From DASVBE01 sp963770375 (lineage in GTDB: Bacteria; Actinomycetota; Actinomycetes; Streptosporangiales; Streptosporangiaceae), in contig CAVYPM010000005.1 in the NCBI GenBank assembly GCA_963770375.1, positions 124,001 to 188,000 of the forward strand: a stretch of DNA of 64,000 bases. The letters run 5' to 3'. The stretch's first letter is position 1. Every line of letters begins with the position of its first letter. This document shows, in pieces, positions 48,049-58,215 of this stretch. The notes beneath the pieces were generated by a model, which saw nothing but the letters and a program-made list of their open reading frames with translations, had not been told where the DNA came from and did no database searches. A program made the translations under genes and the position numbers.

Positions 48049-50574
48049 TCAGACGGCGTCGAGGTCGGGCCGGCGGAGCACCTGGGCGGCCGGGGCCCTG
48101 GTCACCAGCCAGCCGGGGCCGACCGCGGTGAGCACGGCCGCCAGCAGCGCGCCCAGGCCGACCGCGGCGATCGTCCCGGCCGGCACCGCCGGGTGCGGCA
48201 CCACGTACAGCTGCCCGGCGAACCGGGACCACAGGAACCGCCCGGCCGCGACGCCCAGCGGCAGGCCGATCAGGGTCCCGGCCGCCACGCACACGCCGGC
48301 CTGCCAGATGACCGCGGCTCACGACCTGCCGCCGGACGAATCCGAGCGTGCGGAGCAGGGCGAAGTCGCGGGCCCGCCGCCGGGCCGCGGTGGCCACGGT
48401 CACCGCCAGCGCGACCACCGCCCCGGCGGCCAGCAGCACGGCCAGGATCACCGGCGCGGCGCCCATGCTCCGGTAGTTGACGATCTCGGCGGGCCGCTGC
48501 ACCGGCAGCACCTGGACGCCCATCGTCGCCGGGTCCCGGGACAGCCGGTTGCTGAGCGCGGTCAGCCGGCGGATCGCGGCGGCCTGGCCGGCGCCGGGCC
48601 GGAACCGGATCAGCACGGTGTTGGGCCCGATCGTGGGCGTGCCGCCGGGCCGGCCGTCGCGGAACGCTACCGGCAGGTCGGCGGCGTCCAGGAACGCGCC
48701 CCGGCCGAGCGACGGGTGGATGCCGTGCCCGATGCCGATGGCCGGCAGTGTGGTGGTCCCGGCCACCGTCATCCGGGTGGTGGACCGGCCGTTGAACACG
48801 GTGACCGTGCCGCCCACCCGGGCGCCCACCTCGGCCAGGGTCTCCGCGCCGAGCACGATCTGCCCAGGCCCGGTGAGCTGGTGCCCGGCCAGCACCGGCG
48901 GGCTCAGCTTCGTGCTGGTGAGCCCGATGCCGGGCACGCTGTGCCCATTGACCTCGACCGAGTCGAAGTAGCCGCCGGCCCAGGCGGCGACGTCCGGATC
49001 CGCGCGCAGCGCGCGGGTGAGCCGGCCCGGCGGGATGTCGCCGTACCCGCTGCCGGCCAGCATCTCCCGGTCCCAGGTCCAGCCGTACAGCGACGGGTGC
49101 GAGACCAGCGCGCCGAGGCTGGCCCCGAACGACACCGAGGCGACCAGGATGACCAGCGCCACGACCGTGCCGGTGATGGCTGTCCAGGCCGGCCGGGTGC
49201 CCCGGTCGCCGGCCGGCTCGAACGCGAAGCCGATGCCCACGGCCGGCCCGGGCGGCAGGTTCAGCCGGGCCACCGTGCTGCTCGCGGCACCGCGCCGGGC
49301 CCGGTCGGGCCGCCGGCCCGCGGTCCGCGCCGTCTCGGCCGCTGCGAACAGCGCGGTGGCTGTGCCCAGCACCAGCAGCAGCACGGCCGCCCCGGCGCCG
49401 AAGGCGGCCCAGTCCGCGGCGAACCCGGGCTGCGGGTCCAGCCGGTGCATCGGCCCGAGCGGCGCTACCGGCGACACCGCCACCGCGACCAGGCCGGCCA
49501 GCACAGTCCCGGCCAGGACCGCGCCGGCCACCGGCAGGCCCAGAGTCCACCGCGATGGCCCGCGGGCTCGTGCCCAGCGCGCGCAGCACGGCCCGCTCGC
49601 GGCGCCCGGCGGCCAGCACCCGGCGGATGGCCTGCCCGGCCAGCACCACCGCGGCCAGCGCCGCGATCAGCCCGAGCACCGCGGCGGCGGCGGACTCCGG
49701 CCGGATCGCCCGCTCGCCCTGGCCCTCCACCACCGAGGTGACCCGGAAGCCAAGCGGCGACCCGGGCGGCAGCAGCCGGGCGAACTCCCGCTGGACGGCC
49801 GGCACGGCCCGGTCGCCCCGGTCCAGTTTCAGTCCGACCCAGGCGTAGCCGGCGCAGCAGGACAGCGCTTTCCGGGTGAACGCCGGTGTGGCCAGCACCC
49901 GGTAAATAAGGTCGACGTCGTCCTGCACAACCTCGTCGGTGAATACGCCGATGCCCGTGATGGTCAGCCGGGCCTGGCGGGCCGGCTTGGTCGTCTCCGG
50001 GTTGGCGTCCGGGTCGTCGAACTGCTGCTGGGTGTACAGGTTGACGTCCAGGACCTGCCCAACGTGCAGTCCGAACCGTTGCGCGGTCTGGTCACTGACC
50101 ATCACCTCGTCGGCCCGGCGCGGGTCAGCCCGGCGGCCCGCGGTGACGATCACCTTGTCCTGGCTGAAGTACAGCCCGTCCAGCGAGCCGACCATCTCGA
50201 CCTGCTGGTTGAAGTCGGAGGCGGGATTGATCGTCCCGTCCGGCGCCGTGCGCAGCCCGAGGATGGACACGTACGTCCGGGCCGCGGTGACGTGCCGCAT
50301 CCCCGCGATCCGGCGGAGCATCCGCGGCGCTGTACGCGCCCGCGTCGACATGCAGGTCAGACGGGTTGCTGGCGGCCAGGATCCGCGGGTACGCGGACTG
50401 GGTCCGCCGGGCGGCGGCCACGCTGCCCATCGCCACCCCGCCGAGCAGCCCGGTGATCAGCACGATCGCCAGGTATCCGGCCCGGCCGCGGCGCAGCACG
50501 CCGCGCAGCCGGTAGCGGGCGACCGCCCCGGCCTGGTCCCTCCCCCGGCCCGCTGACCTGGGCCCCTGGTTCAT
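48049..50574 (-). CDS. FtsX-like ABC transporter permease (three apparent frameshifts)
   Basis: Starts at ATG 50574; about 842 codons in four frame segments joined near 50322, 49548 and 48322, each by one extra base. N-terminal helix AGYLAIVLITGLLGGVAMGS, a periplasmic MacB-like region, FtsX domain 1 (AAVLGLIAALAAVVLAGQAI, then RRERAVLRALGTSPRAIAV), middle helices, a second extracellular region, and FtsX domain 2 (APVILAVLLAAGAVVALAVT; RARDFALLRTLGFVRRQVVS). Ends LVTRAPAAQVLRRPDLD. No ABC ATPase lies beside it, unusual for this family. Three shifts could mean a pseudogene or poor consensus. Confidence 0.8.
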
Positions 50575-50688
50575 TCCAACGTTATTTCACGGATCACCCC
50601 AGGTCGGCCAGGGCGCCGCCACCAGCAGCAATGGTGAGGCCAGCCCCACCCCAGCCTGGCCAGCCTCAGCCCGGGACCGCTGGTTCTC

Positions 50689-52214
50689 TCACCCGTCGCT
50701 GGGCTGCGGCGCAGGCGCCGGGCCGAAGGCTATTTCGGCCATGCGCTCGGCGACCAGGACGGTTGGGAAGGCGGTGGTGGCCCGTGGCACATCGGGGAAG
50801 ATGCTGGCGTCGGCGATCCGGACGTTCGCGAGCCCGTGCACCGTCCCTGCCTCGCTGACGACTCCGTGCGGGCCGTCGCCCATCGCGCAGGTTCCCGCCG
50901 GGTGCCAGTAATGCTCATGGTTCCGCCGCAGCCAGGCCGCGGCGGGCCGGGACGGCGGCTCCCCCAGCTCCTCGCCGAGCGGGAGGCTGGCCAGGATGGG
51001 ATCGAGGGCTGCCAGGCCCGCGGCCAGCCGCTCGGTGTCGGTGGGGTCGGCCAGGAACGCGTGATCGGCGTGGGCCCGCACGGCCGGATCCGCGGACCGG
51101 AGTCTCAGCGCGCCACGGGAGGCCGGGCGCAGAAGCGCCACGGGGACGACCACCCGCCAGCCGGCCGGCGCGGTGGGATCGCGTTCGGTCCACGGGAACA
51201 CGTGCAGGTCGTAGGGTGCGCCCGCGGGGTCCTGGCCGGTGCTCAGCTTGGCGACGACCTGCTCGTCGGGGACGCGGGGCAGGTGATCGAGCTCCCGGGC
51301 CAGCGCCGGCGCGGCCGCGAAGGACCGGATTGCTGTCGGGTGGTCGTGGAGGTTTCCGCCGGCACCCGGCAGATCGGAGGTCACGGGGATGCCCAGGCGC
51401 CGCAGATCGGCGGCGGGCCCGATACCCGAGCGGAGAAGGATCTCCGCGGAGCCGTACACGCCAGCGCAGAGGATCACCTGGCCGGCCCTGATCCGGGTAC
51501 GCCGGCCGTCGATCACGGCGAGCACGGCCGCGGCGCGGCCCGGCTGACCGGGCTTGCCGGGCCGGGCGGGCCGGTGAACTCGATCCGGTCAACCAGCGCG
51601 TTCGCGCATACCGTCAGGCCGGGATGGTCGCGGACGGGGTCGAGATAGGCGAAGGCACTGTTCCAGCGGACGCTGCCGGGCGCGTTGACCGGGCTGATCG
51701 CAACGCCAGATCCACCGTCGGGATCCAGGAGATCGTCCCGGTGCGGCAGCCCGGCCGCGACCGCAGCGTCGAGGAACGCCCGCTGGAACGGCTGCAAGCC
51801 GGCCACGCTGGGCTGCTGGATCCGCAGGCGCTTCACGGCGTGGGCACGGTGCCGGTCAAGCCCGGCGCTGGCCCATCCCGGGCTCGAGGCTCCCCAGGCA
51901 TCCCAGTCGCCGCGCCAGCCGACCGACTGCGTACAGCCGTTGTGGCTGCTGCAGCCGCCGATCACCCGGGCCCGGGGAAACGCCAGCACCCGGCCGTCGG
52001 CGGCCGGGCCGCTGTAGCCCCAGTCGTGCGAGGTGCCCACGGTATCCGCGTCGATCAGGTCGGCCGGCCAGGCTGGCGATGGCCACGGCCCTGGATCTGG
52101 CCCGGCCTCGAGCACGGCAACAGACGCCCCGGCCCGGGCCGCATACGAGGCCAGCACCGCGCCCGCCGTTCCGGCGCCGACCACGATAACGTCGGCCGAC
52201 GCGGGCGCGCTCAC
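50689..52214 (-). CDS. GMC-family FAD oxidoreductase (apparent frameshift)
   Basis: Starts at GTG 52214 overlapping the ureohydrolase stop (GTGA). FAD-binding VIVVGAGTAGAVLASYAARA, RVIGGCSSHNGCTQSVGWRG, VILCAGVYGSAEILLRSGIG, LPGAGGNLHDHPTAIRS, and the catalytic His segment HYWHPAGTCAMGDGPHG. The two halves are in different frames joined near 51526-51545 (one base missing). The family oxidises alcohols such as choline or sugars; the substrate here is unknown. Its operon partner is a ureohydrolase. Confidence 0.87.
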
Positions 52215-53089
52215 GCGAGAATCCCCGCCACGGCGTCGAGCAGGACGCGGCCCGCGGCCAGGTCCGCGGAGTCGAGCCCCGGGTTGTAGATGGTCACGTC
52301 CATCCCGGCGATCAGGCCCCGCTGCACGAGCGGCCTGGCCAGGGACACCACCTCAGTCACGGTCAGCCCGCCGTCGACGCGCCAGTCCACCGCGGGCATC
52401 AGCGCATCGTCGAGGCAGTCGGCGTCAAGGTGAAGCCAGACGCGGTCCGCGCCCGCCGCGGCGAGGAACGCGGCCGCGTGGCTGGCCGCCTCCTCGATCC
52501 CGGCGGCGCGCAGCTCATCCAGGTTGCGGACCAGCATCGGCTCGGTGTAGACGTCATGGCTGCCGTCCGCGAGGTGCTGCGCCCGGTCGCGATGGCCGTA
52601 GACCACGCACGCCCCCGGCTGCACCAGCGGGCGCAGGCCCTCGAGGTCGGCGATCACATCGGGACCGTGGCCGGTCGCGATCCACAGGTCGCTGTCAGAG
52701 AGCTCGCCCGTCCCGTCCGGCAGGTCCCAGTAGTCGGTGTGCGCGTCCAGGAACATCAGACCGGCCGTGCCGCGCCGCCGCAGGGCGAGCAGGTTGCCGA
52801 ACAGGACGCTGTCGTCGCCGCCCAGCACGACCGGGAAACCGCCGTGATCGAGGATCTCGCCGACCCGGTCGGCCTGCTCGATCGCCAGGGCCGCCACCGC
52901 GGGCACATTGCGGGCGCCAAGCACCGGATCCCGGTGCTCGTCGAAGGCCGGTGCGCGAAGGCGCCCGGTTACCTGTGCGCCCACCCGCTCGGCCAGGCCG
53001 AGCCCGAGAAGCACCTCGCCCAGGCGCTCGACTCCGCCAGGGCGCAGCCCGAGGTTGGTCTCTACGTGCAGGATCTGCCGGTATGTCAC
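52211..53089 (-). CDS. Arginase/agmatinase-family ureohydrolase
   Basis: 292 residues from GTG 53089; the frame is open to TTG 53134, but that would overrun the operator. Metal-site motifs are complete: GGDDSVLFG, MFLDAHTDYWD, WLHLDADCLDD. The sequence is diverged from canonical arginases, so agmatinase, guanidinobutyrase or another ureohydrolase is possible. It heads a two-gene operon with the GMC enzyme, divergent from a MarR gene across a palindrome. Confidence 0.9.
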   Translation of the reverse strand: MTYRQILHVETNLGLRPGGVERLGEVLLGLGLAERVGAQVTGRLRAPAFDEHRDPVLGARNVPAVAALAIEQADRVGEILDHGGFPVVLGGDDSVLFGNLLALRRRGTAGLMFLDAHTDYWDLPDGTGELSDSDLWIATGHGPDVIADLEGLRPLVQPGACVVYGHRDRAQHLADGSHDVYTEPMLVRNLDELRAAGIEEAASHAAAFLAAAGADRVWLHLDADCLDDALMPAVDWRVDGGLTVTEVVSLARPLVQRGLIAGMDVTIYNPGLDSADLAAGRVLLDAVAGILA

Positions 53090-53097
53090 CGTGCGAC

Positions 53098-53116
53098 GAT
53101 ATGCATCGTGCATATC
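53098..53116. promoter_or_regulatory. Perfect 8-bp inverted repeat, MarR operator
   Basis: GATATGCA (53098-53105), TCG, TGCATATC (53109-53116): a perfect palindrome of the size bound by MarR dimers, centred between the ureohydrolase start (53089) and the MarR start (53145). Just beyond is a direct repeat GAGTCAAGTGAGTCAA. It probably represses both directions. Confidence 0.8.
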
Positions 53117-53144
53117 ATGAGTCAAGTGAGTCAAGGAGGCGCCG

Positions 53145-53633
53145 ATGGAAGCAGCCGAACCGACGCTTGACCTGCTGGGCGCGGCCGCGCTGGCGATCAG
53201 CGCGGCGGTCTGGGAGACCTACCAGCTGGAACCCAGTGACGCTGCCGCGCTCAACGTCGTGCTGGCCGAGCCGGGGATCTCGATCAAAGGCCTCGCCCGG
53301 ACTCTGGGGCTCACCCACAGCGCGACCGTGCGGGTGGCCGACCGGCTCACGCTCGGCGGGCTCGTGACCCGCGACCCCGCCGGACCCGGGCGCACGGTCG
53401 CGCTCACCAGCACGCCGCGCGGCAAGAGCCTGGCCAGCCAGGCCGCAGCGCGCCGGATGCGGGTCCTCGAGCACGCGACGTCCGGGCTCACGGCCGCCCA
53501 GCGCCAGGACCTGATCACGTCGCTGGCCTCGGTGGTCCGCCAGCTCGCCGCCGGCCAGGAGCAGATCGACCAGGCATGCCGCCTGTGCGACCAGAACCGC
53601 TGCCTCCAGCGCGGCTGCCTGCTGCCCGCCTGA
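53145..53633 (+). CDS. MarR-family regulator with Cys-rich C-terminus
   Basis: 162 residues from ATG 53145 with AAGGAGG upstream. Winged helix: SIKGLARTLGLTHSATVRVA, DRLTLGGLVTRDPAGPGRTV, ALTSTPRGKSLA. The C-terminus ends with CRLCDQNRCLQRGC, four cysteines in CxxC-x4-C-x4-C spacing, suggesting redox or metal sensing. Divergent from the ureohydrolase-GMC operon and the obvious candidate for its control. Confidence 0.9.
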   Translation: MEAAEPTLDLLGAAALAISAAVWETYQLEPSDAAALNVVLAEPGISIKGLARTLGLTHSATVRVADRLTLGGLVTRDPAGPGRTVALTSTPRGKSLASQAAARRMRVLEHATSGLTAAQRQDLITSLASVVRQLAAGQEQIDQACRLCDQNRCLQRGCLLPA

Positions 53634-53679
53634 CCGCGGCGGCCGCCGCCCCGCCTGCCCCACACAGCCTGGCTCGGCT

Positions 53680-54571
53680 TCAGGCTGGGACTGCTGGCTC
53701 CCGCACCGGGCGCTGGGCCGCGGCGTAGGCCGCCGGGGTCTGGCCGGTCGCGGCCCGGAAGTCGGTGATCAGGTGGGCCTGGTCCGCGTAGCCGAGCCCG
53801 GCCGCGATCTCCGCCCAGGAGACCGGGCTGCCCGTCGCGGACGGCCTCGGCCGCGTCCAGCAGCCGGTAGCGGCGCAGGACCCACGTCGGGGACACGCCC
53901 GCGTAGCGCAGGAACATCCGCTGCAGGGTCCGCGGCCGCAGCCCGGCCAGCCGGCACAGGTCGGCCAGCCGCCGGACCGACCGGTCCGTCTCGGCCAGCC
54001 TCGCGACCGCGGCGACGTGCCGGGCGTCCGCCACCTGGTCCGGCTGGACGGCCTGCTCCAGCGCCGCGGCCAGCAGCCCGACCCGGGCCTCCTCGTCCGG
54101 CTCGGCGACCACGCTGGCCAGCAGCGCGGCATCGTCCACCGCGATGCCCTGGCCGAGCGGCACCACCCGGTCCGTCCAGTCCGCCGCGGACCCGGCCGCC
54201 AGCGCGCCGAGCCCGCCGGGCCTGGTCATCGCGGCGACCGCCCAGCCCTCGCCGATCAGCGTCCGGGTGGACAGCCGCCGGGCCACGCCGTTCAGCCGGG
54301 TCTCGGGCGGCCGGGCCGCCTGGTCGCCGGGACGGCCGTCCGCGGTGCCGATGCTGAGATTGGCCCCGGGATGGGTGAGCACCTGCTGGCGGTGCACCAG
54401 GCCGGGCGGCAGGTCCCACCGGACCGCCCAGAACCGGTCCACCAGCCCGTCCAGCGCGGGCGTCGGCGGATAGCGGGTCAGCCGGACCCGCTCGCGGAGC
54501 AGCGACGGGCCGAGGATCCCGCGGCTGTCCCGGTCGACCGGCTCGACTGGCTGGGGCACAGCATCAGGCAC
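53680..54571 (-). CDS. AraC-family regulator (apparent frameshift in the DNA-binding domain)
   Basis: Starts at GTG 54571. The N-terminal sensor domain (YPPTPALDGLVDRFWAVRWD; HRQQVLTHPGANLSIGTADG) is of the DUF6597 kind. The HTH_18 domain starts RLADLCRLAGLRPRTLQRMF; the frame fails after AEAVRDG at about 53832 (one extra base) and resumes SPVSWAEIAAGLGYADQAHL and ATGQTPAAYAA, ending at 53680. Divergent from the TIGR03086 gene, its likely target, with a 74-bp shared promoter region. Confidence 0.85.
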
Positions 54572-54645
54572 GCACTCACGCTAACCGCGGGGTCTGACGC
54601 TTATCTTCAATCCCCGTCCAGCCCGGCCGGCCTAGCCTCGCGGAC

Positions 54646-55242
54646 ATGACTACCTCCACCGAGAAAACCACTGACCTGCTGGCCGCCGTGCTCGCCGACC
54701 TCGCCCCGGTCGTCGCCGGCGTCACCGAGCAGCAGAAGAACGACCCGACCCCGTGTTCCGACTACGACGTTGCCCAGCTGACGGATCACGTGACCGGCTG
54801 GCTGAGCACGTTCGCCGACGGGTTCGCGGACCCGGACGGGCAGGCGCCGCGGGCCAGCCTGGACGGCTACGTCTCGCCGCCTGACCCGGCCGCCGAGGTG
54901 CGCCGGGCCGCCGCGACGATGGAGAAGGCCCTGCGGGACGGCGCCGCCGCCCGGCCGCTCAAGCTCGGCGGCAGCGCGATGCCCGGCGAGCTGGCGCTCG
55001 GCATGATCCTCTGGGAGTACCAGATGCACGGCTGGGACCTGGCCCGGGCCACCGGCCAGCCCTGGTCGCCGCCGCAGGCCGCGGCGGAGGAGTCGCTGGC
55101 CTTCGCGCCTGGCATGCTCAGCCCGGACTACCAGGGCGACGGCAAGGCGTTCGCGAATCCGGTGCCGGTCCCGGCCGGCGCTCCGGCTTTCGACCGGCTG
55201 CTCGGCCTGTCCGGACGCGACCCGGCCTGGTCCCCGGCCTGA
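54646..55242 (+). CDS. TIGR03086-family metal-binding protein (mycothiol maleylpyruvate isomerase fold)
   Basis: 198 residues from ATG 54646. DPTPCSDYDVAQLTDHVTGW carries the His of the metal site, and GMILWEYQMHGWDLARATGQ the second histidine region. The DinB/MDMPI four-helix fold usually binds zinc and acts with mycothiol. Specific function unknown. The 192-bp gap after it (55243-55434) is filled with CCTGGCC-type simple repeats and no gene. Confidence 0.9.
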   Translation: MTTSTEKTTDLLAAVLADLAPVVAGVTEQQKNDPTPCSDYDVAQLTDHVTGWLSTFADGFADPDGQAPRASLDGYVSPPDPAAEVRRAAATMEKALRDGAAARPLKLGGSAMPGELALGMILWEYQMHGWDLARATGQPWSPPQAAAEESLAFAPGMLSPDYQGDGKAFANPVPVPAGAPAFDRLLGLSGRDPAWSPA

Positions 55243-55434
55243 CCACGACGGGGTAGCGGCCCGGCGCGCCGGGCTAGCCCGGGCGGCCTTGTGACGCGGC
55301 GCCAGCGCCGGGCCGCTACACCGGCACGGCCCTGGCCTGGCCTGGCCCTGGCCCTGGCCCGGCCTGCCGCGCCCTGGCACCGGCCCGGCCCGCCGGGCGC
55401 TACCTGGGCGGGCACCGGCCCGGCCCGCCGCGCG

Positions 55435-56979
55435 CTACCCAGGCACCGGTCCCGACCCGCCGGGCGGCACCACGGGCAGCCCGGCGGGCGGCCCGTGCTC
55501 GATCAGCCGGGTCAGTGCTGCGGTATCCAGGTGCTCCGCCACCAGGTCGCCCATCGCGTCCAGGCCCGCCTGCCGCAGCGCCGCGAAGTCGGTGTCCGGC
55601 GCGGGCCGGAAGTCGCGCCCGGCCACGGCCGCCACCTCGGCCAGGAACGCCCGGCGGAACCCGTCGTTCTCCAGCGTGCCGTGCCAGCTGGTCCCCCACA
55701 CCGTGCCCACCCGGCAGCCGTCGAGGAACGGCTCGGCGGCCATGTCGGCAACCCCTTTCCCCGGCGTCATGGTCATCACGCCGTGGTGGATCAGGTAGCC
55801 GCGGACCGGTTCGCCGTACGCGGCCCCGGCGGGCCGGCCGAGCTGCTTGTCCGGCCCGAACGTGGCCCGCACCGGCAGCAGTCCCAGTCCCGGCACCTGG
55901 CCGGCGCCGGACTCGACCGGGTCGTCGATGAGCTCGCCGAGCATCTGGTAGCCCCCGCAGATGCCGAGCACCGGCTGCCGCCGCCGGGCCCGCTCCGCGA
56001 TCGAGTCAGCGAGGCCGCGGGACCGCAGCCAGGCCAGGTCGGCCACGGTGGCGCGGCTGCCGGGCAGCACGACCAGGTCGGCGTCGGCCACCTCGGCCGG
56101 CGTGCGGGCGAACCGGACCAGGACACCCGGCTCGCACGCCAGGGCGTCCAGATCAGTGAAGTTGCTGATCCGCGGGAGCTGAACGGCGGTTACCCGCAAA
56201 GGCTGCGTACCCCTAAATTCACGGTCAGCGCCGGAGCCGGGTCGCGCGTTCCCTGCTGACAGGGCCAGGGAGTCCTCGCTGTCCAGGCCCAGCCCGTCGC
56301 GCCAGGGCAGCACGCCGAGCACCGGGCGGCCGGTCATGCGCTCGAGCATGGCCGTGCCGCTGGAAAGCAGTTCCCGCGCGCCGCGGAACTTGTTGATCAC
56401 GAAGCCGGCGATCAGCGCCTGGTCCGCCGGGTCGAGCAGCGCCACCGTGCCGTGCAGCGCGGCGAACACCCCGCCCCGGTCAATGTCGCCGACCACGATC
56501 ACCGGCAGGCCGGCGGCGCGGGCGAGGCCCATGTTGGCCACGTCGGTGGGGCGCAGGTTGATCTCGGCCGGGCTGCCCGCGCCCTCGCAGATCACGACGT
56601 CGTACTCGCGGCGCAGCTCGGCGAGGCTGTCCGCGGCGACGGCCCGCAGCCGGCCGGCGTGGCTGCGGTACTCGACCGCGTCGACCTCGCCGGCCGGGTG
56701 GCCGAGCAGCACGACCTGGCTGCGGCGGTCGCTGCCCGGCTTGAGCAGGACCGGGTTCATCCGGGCGTCCGGCTCGATCCCGGCCGCGGCCGCCTGCATC
56801 GCCTGGGCCCGGCCGATCTCCGCGCCGCCCGGGGTGACGAACGAGTTCAGCGACATGTTCTGCGCCTTGAACGGGGCGACGCGGACCCCCTGGCGGGCCA
56901 GCCAGCGGCAGATCCCGGCCGCGACCACGCTCTTGCCCGCGTCGGAAGTGGTTCCCGCAACGAGCAGCGCGCCCTTCAC
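55435..56979 (-). CDS. cobQ: Cobyric acid synthase (glutamine-hydrolysing)
   Basis: 514 residues from GTG 56979, overlapping the cobD stop (GTGA). [60 protein letters not shown], and the glutaminase [20 protein letters not shown] with its Cys and [16 protein letters not shown] with His. It amidates side chains b, d, e and g of adenosylcobyrinate a,c-diamide. The frame is intact. Confidence 0.95.
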   Translation of the reverse strand: MKGALLVAGTTSDAGKSVVAAGICRWLARQGVRVAPFKAQNMSLNSFVTPGGAEIGRAQAMQAAAAGIEPDARMNPVLLKPGSDRRSQVVLLGHPAGEVDAVEYRSHAGRLRAVAADSLAELRREYDVVICEGAGSPAEINLRPTDVANMGLARAAGLPVIVVGDIDRGGVFAALHGTVALLDPADQALIAGFVINKFRGARELLSSGTAMLERMTGRPVLGVLPWRDGLGLDSEDSLALSAGNARPGSGADREFRGTQPLRVTAVQLPRISNFTDLDALACEPGVLVRFARTPAEVADADLVVLPGSRATVADLAWLRSRGLADSIAERARRRQPVLGICGGYQMLGELIDDPVESGAGQVPGLGLLPVRATFGPDKQLGRPAGAAYGEPVRGYLIHHGVMTMTPGKGVADMAAEPFLDGCRVGTVWGTSWHGTLENDGFRRAFLAEVAAVAGRDFRPAPDTDFAALRQAGLDAMGDLVAEHLDTAALTRLIEHGPPAGLPVVPPGGSGPVPG

Positions 56980-57992
56980 GCCGCCTCCCCGCGGGCCGGT
57001 GTCCATGATCGCGGAGGATTCCGGGGGTTACCGGCCCGGAAATCCTCCGTGATCATGGAGACCGCCGCGGCCAGCGCGGTGGCCGTCGCCGTCACGAGGC
57101 GGGAGAGGCGGATGGCGCGCCTGATGTCGGCGGGTCCCGGCTCCCGCCCGCCGGCTCCGAGCTCGGGCCGGTCCTCGGTGACGCCTCCGTAGACGTTGCG
57201 GCCGCCCAGCCTGACGCCGAGCGCCCCGGCGAACGCCGCCTCGCAGCGGCCCGCGTTCGGGCTGGGATGCCGTGAGCCGTCCCGGCGCAGCGCCCGCCAC
57301 GCCGCGGCCGGCCGGCCTCCCGCGGCGGGCGCGAAGGCCACCGCGAGCAGGCCGGTCAGCCGGGACGGCGCCCAGTTCACGACGTCGTCGAGCCGCGCCG
57401 CCGCCCAGCCGAACCGGGCGTACCGCGCCGACCGGTAGCCGACCATCGAGTCGAGCGTGTTGACGGCCCGGTAGCCGGCCAGCCCGGCCGGCCCGGAAAG
57501 CGCTCCCCAGACCAGCGGGCCCACCGCCGCGTCGCTGGTGTTCTCGGCCACCGACTCGATGACTGCCCTTGCCAGCTCGGTCGCGCCGAGCCCGGCCGGG
57601 TCCCGCCCGCACAGCGCGGGCAGCGCGGCCCGGGCCGCTGCCAGGTCCCCCCGCTCCAGCGCGGCCGCGATTCGTTCCGCCTCCGCGGCGAGCGACGCGG
57701 CCCCGGTCACCGCCCACGCGGTGGCGGCGGTCGCCGCAAGCCGTGCCCACGGCTCCCGCCGGGTGAGGTAATCAGCGAGCAGCGCTGGTCCCAGCGCGAG
57801 GGTTACGCAGCTTGCGGTGTAACCCACTCCGGCCAGACGGCGGTCGGCGTACAGCCGGTCCTGGACCGCCTGCGCGGCCCGGCCGAACAGCGCCACCGGA
57901 TGCCCCCGGCGCGGGTCCCCCAGCAGCGCGTCCGCGATCACCCCGCCCACCAGGCCGCCCGCCAGCGCCCAGTCCAGGGCCCGTCCCGTCAT
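56976..57992 (-). CDS. cobD: Adenosylcobinamide-phosphate synthase CobD/CbiB
   Basis: 338 residues from ATG 57992. [60 protein letters not shown] and [20 protein letters not shown] are diagnostic of this membrane protein, which attaches aminopropanol. The last 26 residues ([20 protein letters not shown]...) are written by a 56-bp palindrome and do not look like normal family sequence. Operon with cobQ. Confidence 0.94.
   Translation of the reverse strand: MTGRALDWALAGGLVGGVIADALLGDPRRGHPVALFGRAAQAVQDRLYADRRLAGVGYTASCVTLALGPALLADYLTRREPWARLAATAATAWAVTGAASLAAEAERIAAALERGDLAAARAALPALCGRDPAGLGATELARAVIESVAENTSDAAVGPLVWGALSGPAGLAGYRAVNTLDSMVGYRSARYARFGWAAARLDDVVNWAPSRLTGLLAVAFAPAAGGRPAAAWRALRRDGSRHPSPNAGRCEAAFAGALGVRLGGRNVYGGVTEDRPELGAGGREPGPADIRRAIRLSRLVTATATALAAAVSMITEDFRAGNPRNPPRSWTPARGEAA
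57003..57058. repeat. REP-like palindrome at the 3' end of cobD
   Basis: A 56-bp near-perfect inverted repeat. The left arm starts CCATGATCGCGGAGGATTCC and the right arm ends GGAAATCCTCCGTGATCATG; the arms differ by one substitution and one inserted base around a ~9-base loop (GGTTACCGG). It lies inside the cobD reading frame and supplies most of its last codons. Probably a mobile palindromic unit. Confidence 0.75.
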
Positions 57993-58092
57993 GCCACCCG
58001 ACGATAGGCCAGCCCGCCGCGGCGCCGGCGCACCGCCCGCTGCGTCCGAGAAGGTCGAGCCGCCCAGCCGGTTCAGGCACAATTGACCCTGG

Positions 58093-58166
58093 GCGCCTGT
58101 AGCTCAGCTGGATAGAGCAGCTGCCTTCTAAGCAGCCGGCCGGGGGTTCGAGTCCCTCCAGGCGCG
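58093..58166 (+). tRNA. tRNA-Arg (TCT anticodon)
   Basis: Cloverleaf by eye: acceptor GCGCCTG/CAGGCGC, D arm GCTC...GAGC, anticodon stem GCTGC/GCAGC with loop CTTCTAA (anticodon TCT, reading AGA/AGG), T arm GGGGG-TTCGAGT-CCCTC. CCA is not encoded. Its 3' half is the attachment site of the adjacent element and is regenerated intact. Confidence 0.95.
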
Positions 58167-58168
58167 CC
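58125..58168 (+). repeat. attL: left 44-bp direct repeat
   Basis: The 44 bases from the anticodon loop through the 3' end of tRNA-Arg are identical to 62476-62519. Typical of tyrosine-integrase attachment in tRNA genes. Confidence 0.9.
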
Positions 58169-58215
58169 TTGTAAATCCACAGCTCAACGGCCATGCAGGC
58201 AGGCTGCTGTCGAGG

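Noticed and set aside
53219..53679. Extension of the AraC protein antisense to marR
   Set aside because: It results from the frameshift at about 53832; the correct frame ends with a normal AraC C-terminus at 53680.
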